Origin: Thermoplasmata archaeon
Lineage (GTDB): Archaea > Thermoplasmatota > Thermoplasmata > GCA-020350865
Assembly: GCA_020351895.1 (NCBI GenBank)
Contig: CP070672.1
Location: 252,907-276,836, forward strand
Reading direction: 5' to 3'
DNA length: 23,930 nt
Below the pieces are notes generated by a model, which was given only the letters and a program-made list of their open reading frames with translations, was not told where the DNA came from and made no database searches. Made by a program: the position numbers and the translations under genes. Every line of letters starts with the position of its first letter. Positions within the stretch are counted from its first letter, which is position 1. Positions 8,104 through 14,975 of the stretch are shown here, one piece after another.

Positions 8104-9980
8104 GTTCTCACCTCCTCCAAAGCCGCAAGGGCCTCGGCTGTGAGTTGCTCATCAGTATAATGGGTCATGGTTATGGCCTTCTCTGGACATATGGAGCCAC
8201 ATGTGCCACAGCCCTTGCAAGCGGCAACAATAATCTCGGCAATGCCATCCTCATCGAATTTAATGGTGCCATATGGACAGACGACTTCGCATGATTTGCA
8301 TCCAGAACATCTCTCGGGGTCCACATGGGAAACGATGGCTTCGGCCTGGACATATCCTTTGCCCATTGGTATGGATGCATGTGATGCCGAGCCGTATGCC
8401 TGGGCCACGGCTTCATGGATGTTGGCAGGTCCATGTGCTGTGCCGCAGAGAAATATCCCGTCTGTGGCAAAATCCACAGGACGAAGCTTAACATGGGCCT
8501 CTAAAAAGAAACCATCCCTTCCCAATGGTACCTTGAGCATCTTCGAGAGCTCATCGGCTCCACTTCGTTTTGTAAGAGGGGTTGCAAGAACTATCAAGTC
8601 AGGTTGCATCTTCCTGTCGGCCTTTAGTGTCTCATGGTAATAGGAAAGTGAGAGCTTTCCATCCTCCATTGACACCTTGGGTGGATTCTCTGCAACGAAT
8701 CTTACGAACTTCACCCTTCTCTCCCTGGCCTTGTTGTACAACAGTTCCTGTTCAACACCATAGGTAGTGATGCCCCTGTTGAAGACTGTAACCTCGAGTC
8801 CCCCCCTCTCCCTCGGTCTCTCCTCCCCTCTTTCGGCTCCTCTTCTTCTCCTGTCCCTTCTTGCCCTTCTATCCCGCCTGCTTCTTCTTCCTGATGTTTC
8901 TTCCTCAGGCTCTTCTTCCTTTTCCTCCGTGGGAGGAACCACCTTATCCTCATCTGCCTTTTCCTCCACCTTTGCCTCGGCGGCTCCGCTGGCTTTATCC
9001 ATGAGTTTCATGGCGTTTTTTATAGTGATGGTACAGCATACTCTGGAACAGTACTCCTTATCCTGACCCCTGGAACCTGCACAAGTTATGAAGGCCACAT
9101 TTTTTAAATCGGGAGGAAGCTTGTTTTCCTTCACCATCTCCTCGAAATCTGTTAATGTCATAACATTATCGAATTCACCCAATCCATAGAGTTCCTTGGG
9201 CCTGTGCTCCTCGGCTCCGATAGCCACGATAACGGTACCCACACCGATCTCCTTATCCTCACCGTTTACATCTAAAACTGCGTCGTATTTACCTATATAA
9301 CCCTCAAGGGCCTTGAGGTTTGTATTTGTATACAATTGAATATTCTTGTTATTCTTAACCTTTTCAATCAAGGGCTCTATGGCCTTTTGAGCGGAATCTC
9401 CCGTCTGATACAATGTGTCCAATTTTCTTACAAATCCCCCAAGTTCCGGTTCCCTTTCAATCAAGTGAGTTTCAAATCCCTGGTTTGCCAGGTTGAGTGC
9501 CGATGTCATGCCGGCAATCCCACCTCCAATGACAAGAGAGGAGGGTCTTACATCGATTTTCACCTCCTCTTGTGGTTCAAGAAGTACTGCCCTTGCCACA
9601 CCCATTTTTATTAAATCCTTGGACTTCTCTGTGGCTCTCTCCTTTTCCTTCATATGCACCCACGAGCAGTGCTCCCTGATATTCACGAACGTGAACAGAT
9701 ACTTGTTCAATCCTGCCTCCTCGCAGATTCTCATGAAAAGCGGTGCATGTGTCCTTGGAGTGCATGAGGCTACGATAACTCGGTTCAGGTTGTGCTCCTT
9801 TATGGCATCCTTTATGGCGGTCAAGCCGTCATCGGCGCATGTGTAAAGATTGTTCTCAGCGTGAATCACATTTGGCAGGGTTTTTGCGTACTCGGCAACG
9901 TTGGGTACGTCAACAAAACCACCGATGTTTACACCGCAATGGCACACGAAAACTCCGATTCTCACATCCTCTTGTACCAT
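8100..9980 (-). CDS. hdrA: HdrA-like C-terminal half with charged low-complexity insertion
   Basis: 626 residues, matching the second half of the double-length HdrA proteins but encoded separately. The HdrA N-type domain has CHC at 13-15, C48, SCTPRTH at 72-78 and C105 in CSWVH. The FAD domain has LVIGGGIAGM at 149-158 and CAGSRG at 300-305 with YCSRVCC at 310-316. The terminal ferredoxin has C558/561/564/568 and C588/591/594/598. Between the helix after YCSRVCC (MKLMDK, ~329) and the strand LEVTVF (395-400), where paralogs have a direct short turn, there are about 65 extra residues: first Glu/Lys-rich, then Arg-rich. The rest of the domain is intact, so this is probably a surface loop. ATGA overlap with the next gene; GGAGGTG inside its 3' end serves as that gene's ribosome-binding site. 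Confidence 0.94.
   Translation of the reverse strand: MVQEDVRIGVFVCHCGVNIGGFVDVPNVAEYAKTLPNVIHAENNLYTCADDGLTAIKDAIKEHNLNRVIVASCTPRTHAPLFMRICEEAGLNKYLFTFVNIREHCSWVHMKEKERATEKSKDLIKMGVARAVLLEPQEEVKIDVRPSSLVIGGGIAGMTSALNLANQGFETHLIEREPELGGFVRKLDTLYQTGDSAQKAIEPLIEKVKNNKNIQLYTNTNLKALEGYIGKYDAVLDVNGEDKEIGVGTVIVAIGAEEHRPKELYGLGEFDNVMTLTDFEEMVKENKLPPDLKNVAFITCAGSRGQDKEYCSRVCCTITIKNAMKLMDKASGAAEAKVEEKADEDKVVPPTEEKEEEPEEETSGRRSRRDRRARRDRRRRGAERGEERPRERGGLEVTVFNRGITTYGVEQELLYNKARERRVKFVRFVAENPPKVSMEDGKLSLSYYHETLKADRKMQPDLIVLATPLTKRSGADELSKMLKVPLGRDGFFLEAHVKLRPVDFATDGIFLCGTAHGPANIHEAVAQAYGSASHASIPMGKGYVQAEAIVSHVDPERCSGCKSCEVVCPYGTIKFDEDGIAEIIVAACKGCGTCGSICPEKAITMTHYTDEQLTAEALAALEEVRT
8799..8993 (-). other. 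Charged low-complexity insertion in the HdrA FAD domain
   Basis: Codons ~330-394 of the gene at 9980-8100. The encoded residues split into an Ala/Glu/Lys block (~332-362) with short runs such as EEKEEEPEEE, and an Arg-rich block (~365-392) such as RRDRRARRDRRRR. None of the other HdrA second halves in the window (6995-3984, 2894-1, 19615-16109, 23930-20736) has it. The opposed charges could self-pair or bind a partner. Confidence 0.85.
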
Positions 9981-11281
9981 CAGCTCACCCCCTTTGTGGA
10001 AAGGAGCTCTGCTGCCCTTGCAGCAGCACCTGAAGCCTGGGCCACGGCCTCGGGAATGTCCATGGGCTCATGACAGTAACCTGCGACATAAATGCCTAGG
10101 CGTTTTGTATCTACCGGGTTTAGCAATTTGTCAGCAGATTCGTAAAATCCGAACTCATCAACACCTATTCCCAGAAGCTTGGCCAGTTCTTTTGCACCCT
10201 TACGAGGCACGAGGGTGGTAGCCAAAACAACCATGTCAACCTCCATCTTCTCTTGCTTACCGGCCACATCGTATACAACAATTGGATTGTGGTTGTCGGG
10301 ATTCTCATCCACAGTGGCGTCGGAGTTGATGTAGGTGATGCCGTATTCGCTCTTTCCCCTTTCCACATATTCATTGAAACCTTTTCCAAAGGTTCTCAGA
10401 TCCTTGTAGAAAATAAATGATTCCATATCATTGTGATGCTCCCTCGCTAAAATGGCTTCCTTTGTGGAGTGCATACAGCAGACGCTGCAGCAGTACGGAT
10501 GATCCAGCTGCGGATTCCTTGAGCCGACACATTGTATGAAACCTATCTTTTTCGGTCTCTCCTGATCAGAGCGTCTTTGTATATGACCTCCTGTGGGACC
10601 TGATGCATTTATCATGCGCTCGAATTCCATGGCAGTGAAAACATTTGGAACCCTACCATAGCCATATTCCTTGGCCTCAGTGGGATCCCATACATCAAAT
10701 CCTGTGGCTACGATTATTGATCCGACATTGAGCTTCACCTCTTCAGGGCCCTTATCAAACTCGATTGCACCTATTTTACACTGCTTTTCACAAACCCTGC
10801 ATTTTCCTTTTGTATAAAATATGCAGTTTTCTTCATCGATGGTCATGACCCTGGGCACGGCCTGTAGAAATGGAAGGTAAATCGCCTTTCTCATCCCCAA
10901 TCCCATATCGAATTCGTTGGGGACCTTTACTGGACATTTGGCATTACAATCACCGCATCCAGTGCAGACATCTTCATTCACATGTCTGGCTTTTCTTGTG
11001 ACGGTTACATCATAGTTACCAGCATCGCCTGCAATGTTAGAGACTTCAGAGTAGGTCATTACATTTATGTTATCATGGCCAAAGGCATCCGCCATTTTCG
11101 GGGCGAGAATACAGATTGAGCAGTCATTTGTAGGGAACGTTTTATCCAATTGTGCCATTCTTCCCCCTATTGAGGGCTCCCTCTCGACAAGATATACCTG
11201 CATGCCCTTATCAGCCAGATCCAAAGAAGCTTGGATTCCTGCGATGCCTCCTCCGATTACCAACACATTTTTGTCTTCCAT
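9980..11281 (-). CDS. hdrA: HdrA-like N-terminal half (FAD domain with ferredoxin insert)
   Basis: 433 residues, matching the first half of the double-length HdrA proteins in this cluster. It has an FAD domain with VIGGGIAGIQ at 8-17, PTNDCSICILAPKM at 50-63, ferredoxin insert C106/109/112/116 and C153/161/164/168, CVGSRN at 251-256 and YCCSVCC at 263-269. It ends after the QASGAAARAAELL helix, exactly where the fused paralogs enter a linker before the HdrA N-type CHCG domain. That domain starts the next gene, which overlaps this stop as TGATG. So this is a split version of the fused protein at a domain boundary, not a truncated gene. It follows the 74-aa gene by 1 nt. Confidence 0.93.
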   Translation of the reverse strand: MEDKNVLVIGGGIAGIQASLDLADKGMQVYLVEREPSIGGRMAQLDKTFPTNDCSICILAPKMADAFGHDNINVMTYSEVSNIAGDAGNYDVTVTRKARHVNEDVCTGCGDCNAKCPVKVPNEFDMGLGMRKAIYLPFLQAVPRVMTIDEENCIFYTKGKCRVCEKQCKIGAIEFDKGPEEVKLNVGSIIVATGFDVWDPTEAKEYGYGRVPNVFTAMEFERMINASGPTGGHIQRRSDQERPKKIGFIQCVGSRNPQLDHPYCCSVCCMHSTKEAILAREHHNDMESFIFYKDLRTFGKGFNEYVERGKSEYGITYINSDATVDENPDNHNPIVVYDVAGKQEKMEVDMVVLATTLVPRKGAKELAKLLGIGVDEFGFYESADKLLNPVDTKRLGIYVAGYCHEPMDIPEAVAQASGAAARAAELLSTKGVS

Positions 11282-11282
11282 A

Positions 11283-11507
11283 TTAGGCCCCCTTGTACTT
11301 AGAAACGAGCATCTTATTGCTCTCCCCTGATTCGAGGGTGTTCAGGGGAAGGGTGAATTGTTTTTTTATGATATATATTTTATGACGATATATAACACTT
11401 TTCAGATAGTTTTCGTCAAAATGGCCAGTAATTTCAGCATATTTCGACATGAATGAGCTGGATATAGTAGGTTTTCGGTCTGGTATTGGTATTCTCAATC
11501 CCTGCAT
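11283..11507 (-). CDS. Small basic protein of unknown function (74 aa)
   Basis: 74 residues, not recognised. It has no cysteine, no signal peptide and no membrane helix; lysine- and arginine-rich segments (RHKIYIIKKQF at 41-51, SKYKGA at the end) alternate with short hydrophobic runs. Support for its being real: the start overlaps the upstream stop as TAATG, AGGAGAGGG lies directly before it at the end of the preceding gene, and it fills the space up to the next HdrA ATG 1 nt after its TAA. Base composition is more AT-rich than the neighbours. It has no paralog elsewhere in the window. Without homologs it could be a non-coding spacer that happens to stay open. Confidence 0.55.
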   Translation of the reverse strand: MQGLRIPIPDRKPTISSSFMSKYAEITGHFDENYLKSVIYRHKIYIIKKQFTLPLNTLESGESNKMLVSKYKGA

Positions 11508-12640
11508 TAAATCCCTCTCCTAGTCTTTCGACCCCTTTCATTTTTCATCTCGGCAAACTGCATTAATTTTGATTTTATATCAGATAAATTCATTTCGAAA
11601 GCCCTCCTATCCCCATCCTGCTCCTCAATGTAATCATGGCGAAGGGCTTCAGAAAAAATCGCTTCCCCCACATCTGTTCTTATTATCAAGGTGGTCCATC
11701 CCTCTGGGGATCCTAGTCCTCCAAATGAGATATCTGCAAAATCATTTGCAAAATCTGTGCAGGCCAGGCATGCAGGACGGACAAAGCTTCTCATTTTTTC
11801 AAGGGGAATATGTTTCGTTTCCCCATTTCTTAGATTGAGAATCAAATCCTCTTTAATATTCATCTTTTCGATATCTTTTATATTTACTCCAAGGGCTCTC
11901 TCAACATCCTTTTCCTTTGAGAAATCAAATGAAAAATTCTCTGAGCAGAATAAACCCAAAACGAACTTAACCACATGGGACGGAACCACACTCAGATCCT
12001 GCATTTTTCTGAGGGTATGAATCTGACATGGAGTGCCTACAACAGCGATCTTGATCAGGTCCATATTTTTTACTTCTCTAATTGCAAACATCGTGGGGGA
12101 ATAAGTTGAGAACCTGCTTAATTCCTGAACTCCACTTATTCCTGTGAATCTAGAGCCGGCTGCCGCAAGAATTTCCTCAAATGTGGTGGCGATCATTGGC
12201 TCTCTTGTAAATTGTGATGTCTTTTTTGAAACCACGGCACCGTCTGTCATCTTCAAGTCCAGAAGACAGTGGAGAATGGAGGATACAACACCACCGTCCG
12301 TACAGGACTTAAGAATCTCGGGATTCGTGCTCCTAGCAGAGACGATTCTCCTGAACGAGCCCATTGGAGATTCCCAGCAAAATGTCTCTTTTATGTCCTC
12401 GTCCAGAACATCTATCTGCGGACAGATGAGATAGCAGATACCGCATTCCAGGCATTTGCCCTCTTCGATATATCTTGGTTTTCCGTCGTCTCCGAAACCT
12501 ATGGCACCCAATTCATCAGCAGAGCAGAATGAGACACAACCCCCGCAGGATCCGCATAATCCAATCTCATGAACCTCAGAAATCAGATTCTTGAATGTTT
12601 TTATGCCTTCAGATTTACCATTGGCATCTGTATCTCCCAT
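11507..12640 (-). CDS. F420 hydrogenase/dehydrogenase beta subunit family protein (FrhB/FpoF-like)
   Basis: 377 residues. The family oxidises or reduces coenzyme F420 through a bound FAD and passes electrons to Fe-S clusters; members include FrhB, FpoF/FqoF, FdhB and related reductases. The N-terminal ferredoxin has C29/32/35/39 (CGSCGGCVSFC) and C63/66/69/73 (CLECGICYLIC). The catalytic part shows CTDGGVVSSIL at 113-123, VVGTPCQIHTLR at 200-211 and RPACLACTDFANDFADISFGG at 288-308, all typical. GGGGGGAC lies 4 nt before the ATG. The gene follows the amber-containing mvhD after a 58-nt gap and overlaps the next small gene by one base (TAATG). It is the one subunit here with a likely soluble-cofactor substrate, so it could be the F420 entry or exit point for the HdrA complex. 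Ferredoxin:CoM or assimilatory reductase-like members of the family use other partners, so F420 is likely but not certain. Confidence 0.9.
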   Translation of the reverse strand: MGDTDANGKSEGIKTFKNLISEVHEIGLCGSCGGCVSFCSADELGAIGFGDDGKPRYIEEGKCLECGICYLICPQIDVLDEDIKETFCWESPMGSFRRIVSARSTNPEILKSCTDGGVVSSILHCLLDLKMTDGAVVSKKTSQFTREPMIATTFEEILAAAGSRFTGISGVQELSRFSTYSPTMFAIREVKNMDLIKIAVVGTPCQIHTLRKMQDLSVVPSHVVKFVLGLFCSENFSFDFSKEKDVERALGVNIKDIEKMNIKEDLILNLRNGETKHIPLEKMRSFVRPACLACTDFANDFADISFGGLGSPEGWTTLIIRTDVGEAIFSEALRHDYIEEQDGDRRAFEMNLSDIKSKLMQFAEMKNERGRKTRRGI

Positions 12641-12698
12641 TGTCCCCCCTATCCGCCGATATTTTTACTCCCCGAATTAATCTTTAGCTCAGGGTGAT

Positions 12699-13181
12699 TT
12701 AATCTCTTTTCCCTTCCTTTTCAATCCTCAGTGGATTGGGACCAAGATCCTTGATTTTTTCCACGAAATCGCTTACAGTGTTTGCGAACTTCTCTCCCTC
12801 TGAAGCACTGAGCCACTGCCCTTCTAACCTTCCTCCTTTTAATCCTATCATGTCAAGGATTTGTTGTGTCGTTTCAATTTGCTCTTTTGCCCGGAAATTA
12901 CCTGAAATGTAATGACATTCATCGAGTTTACACCCAGTTACCATGACACCGTCTGCCCCATACTAAAAGGCCTTCATAATGAATTCCGGTTCAATTCTGC
13001 CAGAGCACATGAACCTAACAATATTGACGCAGGATGGATATTTGTAACGATTGATCCCTGCCAAATCCGCAGAGGTATAAGAGCACCAGTTGCAGGAGAA
13101 GCAAATAATCATTGGCTCAAAATTTTCTAATTTATTTTTTTGTGCGCCCGCCTCTGTGATGTTCATACCTCCATCTTGCAT
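12699..13181 (-). CDS. mvhD: MvhD-type protein interrupted by an in-frame TAG (possible pyrrolysine, or nonsense mutation)
   Basis: 160 codons if the TAG at codon 73 is read through. Both sides stay in the same frame and carry the full MvhD signature: CNWCSYTSADLAG at 30-42, MCSGR at 58-62, then after the TAG YGADGVMVTGC and KLDECHY, and later EGQWLSASEGEKFANTV. All five expected cysteines are present. The TAG falls in the segment before GADGV; aligned paralogs have Ile (three copies) or His (the fused copy) there, so it is not a cluster ligand. Without readthrough the product is 72 residues and loses two ligands. The gene has no winged-helix extension and ends in TAA. The first ATG (13181) overlaps the upstream HdrA; a second ATG at 13166 makes an ATGA junction, but GGAGGT sits only 1 nt before it, so I kept the first. 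It may be a functional recoded gene, a young pseudogene or a sequencing error. Confidence 0.8.
12963..12965 (-). other. In-frame amber (TAG) codon within mvhD
   Basis: The codon context on the coding strand is AAG GCC TTT TAG TAT GGG GCA. It replaces a position that is Ile or His in the other MvhD copies of this cluster. No frameshift is needed to continue, and the downstream half keeps every conserved motif. TAG is pyrrolysine in archaea and bacteria that carry pylTSBCD; none of those genes is in the window. TAG is rare here as a terminator (1 of 16 complete stop codons), which fits but does not prove recoding. Confidence 0.9.
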
Positions 13182-14923
13182 TCTAGAATTGCCTTTATCA
13201 TGGGTAATATCTGCTCCCTTCTGAAATGCCTAATTGATATGGCCTTGTTGCAGCATCCGGCAGAGCATTTTCCATCACCCTGGCATAGTACTGGATCCAC
13301 AATGGATAGCTTTCTTCCATCCTTTATTATAATTTGAGCCGCACCAAATTCACAGTTCTCTGCGCATTTACCACAGCCCACACATTTCTCCTCATCAACA
13401 AATGCAACTCCCCCTCCGATTTGGGTGGTTTCTTTGGAGAGCAGCTTTATGGCATTGGCTGCGGAAAGCCTGGCATCCTCGATGGAGTACCTAATTCCCT
13501 TTGGCCCCTGGGCGCAGCCTGCAATGAATATTCCCCGTCTCTCTTCAGGTGTCAGCATGGGATTCATGTACTTGATAAAACCGTCAATATCCAGGGGTAG
13601 ATGCAGTCTTTCTGCAAGCTCGGTTGTACTCTCCCTTGCTTCCTGGCCCACAGAGAGTACCACTAGGTCGCTTTTGATTTCCAAAGGTGTTCCTGCATCC
13701 ACATCTTCGCACCTTAGAATCACCTTTCCATCCTCTTCAAACACCTCTCCCACCCTTCCCCTTACGAAATTCACACCAGCCTTTTTTGCTTCCTCATAAA
13801 ACTCCTCGAATCCTCTATAGGGGCCTCTCAAATCCAAATAATGTATGTATACATCTGTACCTGGATATCGCCTTTTTATTTCCATTGCTTGGCCCAATGC
13901 ATAAGTACAGCAAACTAAAGAGCAGTGGGGATTTCCCTTGTTCGCATCTCTAGAACCGACGCATTGTATGAAATTCACGGTCTTAGGTACCTTACCATCC
14001 GAAGGACGGGAGAATTCTCCTGCTTTGTCCCTCTGTGCAATAATCAATTTCTCCAATTCGATGGTTGAGATCACATCATCATTTTCGTAACCGTACTCCG
14101 AAAGCTGCGATGGATCAAAGATCTTGGAGCCTGTGGCTATAACGATGATCCCCACATCTATTTCCCTAATCCCATCTGGTGTTTTTATTTTAATGTAGCG
14201 ATTGCCCAAACCTCCTGTGATTTCTTCTACTTCAGATGAGAGCAATATCTCAATTTTTTCATGTTGTTTTATATCCTCGAGTTTGGGGGTTAATACGCAG
14301 TTCTTACATGACTGGATGCAGCAAATGCCGCAGTTGTGGGTGGGAAATGTCATTGAAAGTTCATAGGCTCTACCGCCGAGTTTATCGGATTTTTCTACAA
14401 GATATACCTGATAACCTGAATTAGCTATGTCCAGGGCAGATTGCATACCTGCTACTCCTCCTCCTATTACCAACGCAGAAGGATTTACTTCCACGTCTGT
14501 GTCATCGAGGGACTCAAGATGGCTTGCCCTTGCAACTGAGCCAGCTATTAAGCGATTTGCCTTTTGTGTAGCCTCCTTTCTATCATCATGAACCCAGGCA
14601 CACTGTTCCCTGATATTAGCCTGCTCGTATTGATACTTGTTCAATCCCCCAGTCATGACTCCTTTTCCTATTGTAGATTCGTATATCTTCGGCGTACAAG
14701 CCGCCACAACCACTGCTTTAAAATCTTCATTTTTGCATTCCTCAGCCAAGAATTTCTGACCTTGGGTTGAACAGAGGGAATCGTGCTTTTTTACGGTTTT
14801 TACTCCCTGCAACTTCTCTGTATGCAATATTAATTCATCAAAATCGATTTTGTCGGTGATGTTATCATAGCAACTACAGATGTAGACTCCGACTTTCTTC
14901 TCCTTCTTTGGGTCCAAGACCAT
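13163..14923 (-). CDS. hdrA: Canonical single-unit HdrA with an extra cysteine motif
   Basis: 586 residues, near the usual HdrA length and the only HdrA here with the classic order in one chain. Residues 1-145 are the N-terminal HdrA domain: CSC at 16-18, C51, ACTPKIY near 75 and C108 in CAWVH. Then comes an FAD domain with VIGGGVAGM at 152-160, CVGSRD at 321-326 and HCSLVCC at 333-339, and a terminal ferredoxin, C514/517/520/524 plus an unusual second motif C547-X5-C553-X3-C557-C558. There is no ferredoxin insert in the FAD domain. In place of the paralogs' PTNDCAMCIMAPKL is a longer segment, HNCGICCIQSCKNCVLTPKL (197-214+), with five cysteines (198, 201, 202, 206, 209), which may hold an additional cluster. 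GAGGGG lies upstream of the ATG. The 52-nt gap before this gene is one of the two largest in the cluster. Its TGA stop lies inside the following mvhD. Confidence 0.94.
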   Translation of the reverse strand: MVLDPKKEKKVGVYICSCYDNITDKIDFDELILHTEKLQGVKTVKKHDSLCSTQGQKFLAEECKNEDFKAVVVAACTPKIYESTIGKGVMTGGLNKYQYEQANIREQCAWVHDDRKEATQKANRLIAGSVARASHLESLDDTDVEVNPSALVIGGGVAGMQSALDIANSGYQVYLVEKSDKLGGRAYELSMTFPTHNCGICCIQSCKNCVLTPKLEDIKQHEKIEILLSSEVEEITGGLGNRYIKIKTPDGIREIDVGIIVIATGSKIFDPSQLSEYGYENDDVISTIELEKLIIAQRDKAGEFSRPSDGKVPKTVNFIQCVGSRDANKGNPHCSLVCCTYALGQAMEIKRRYPGTDVYIHYLDLRGPYRGFEEFYEEAKKAGVNFVRGRVGEVFEEDGKVILRCEDVDAGTPLEIKSDLVVLSVGQEARESTTELAERLHLPLDIDGFIKYMNPMLTPEERRGIFIAGCAQGPKGIRYSIEDARLSAANAIKLLSKETTQIGGGVAFVDEEKCVGCGKCAENCEFGAAQIIIKDGRKLSIVDPVLCQGDGKCSAGCCNKAISIRHFRREQILPMIKAILECKMEV

Positions 14924-14975
14924 ACCCCTCTTCTATGATACCACCAATTTTACCCAGCATTGCGTGTTTTTATTT

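Larger units (their letters stand above)
6992..11281 (-). repeat. Paralogous module copy with split HdrA
   Basis: The same three-part module, 4.3 kb, but with HdrA carried by two genes joined by a TGATG overlap (9980). It also has the charged insertion in the second HdrA half. The module length is otherwise close to that of the neighbouring copy. Confidence 0.85.

Noticed and set aside
12641..12698. AAAAATAT in the 58-nt gap before the FrhB-type gene as a TATA box
   Set aside because: It lies only ~25-31 nt from the ATG, which would place the transcript start almost on the start codon despite a ribosome-binding site there; weak evidence.
12699..12944. Separate translation of the second mvhD half from ATG 12944
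   Set aside because: The start lies within the conserved GADGVMVTGC strand with no ribosome-binding site, and the product would lack three of the five cluster cysteines.
12963..12965. Selenocysteine as the explanation of the interrupted mvhD
   Set aside because: The codon is TAG, not TGA, and the position is not one of the cysteine ligands where MvhD-type selenoproteins carry Sec.
14924..14975. AT-rich stretch in the 52-nt gap before the single HdrA as an internal promoter or terminator
   Set aside because: It is A-rich on the coding strand, so it does not resemble a T-rich terminator, and there is no clear BRE/TATA pair; too little to call a promoter.
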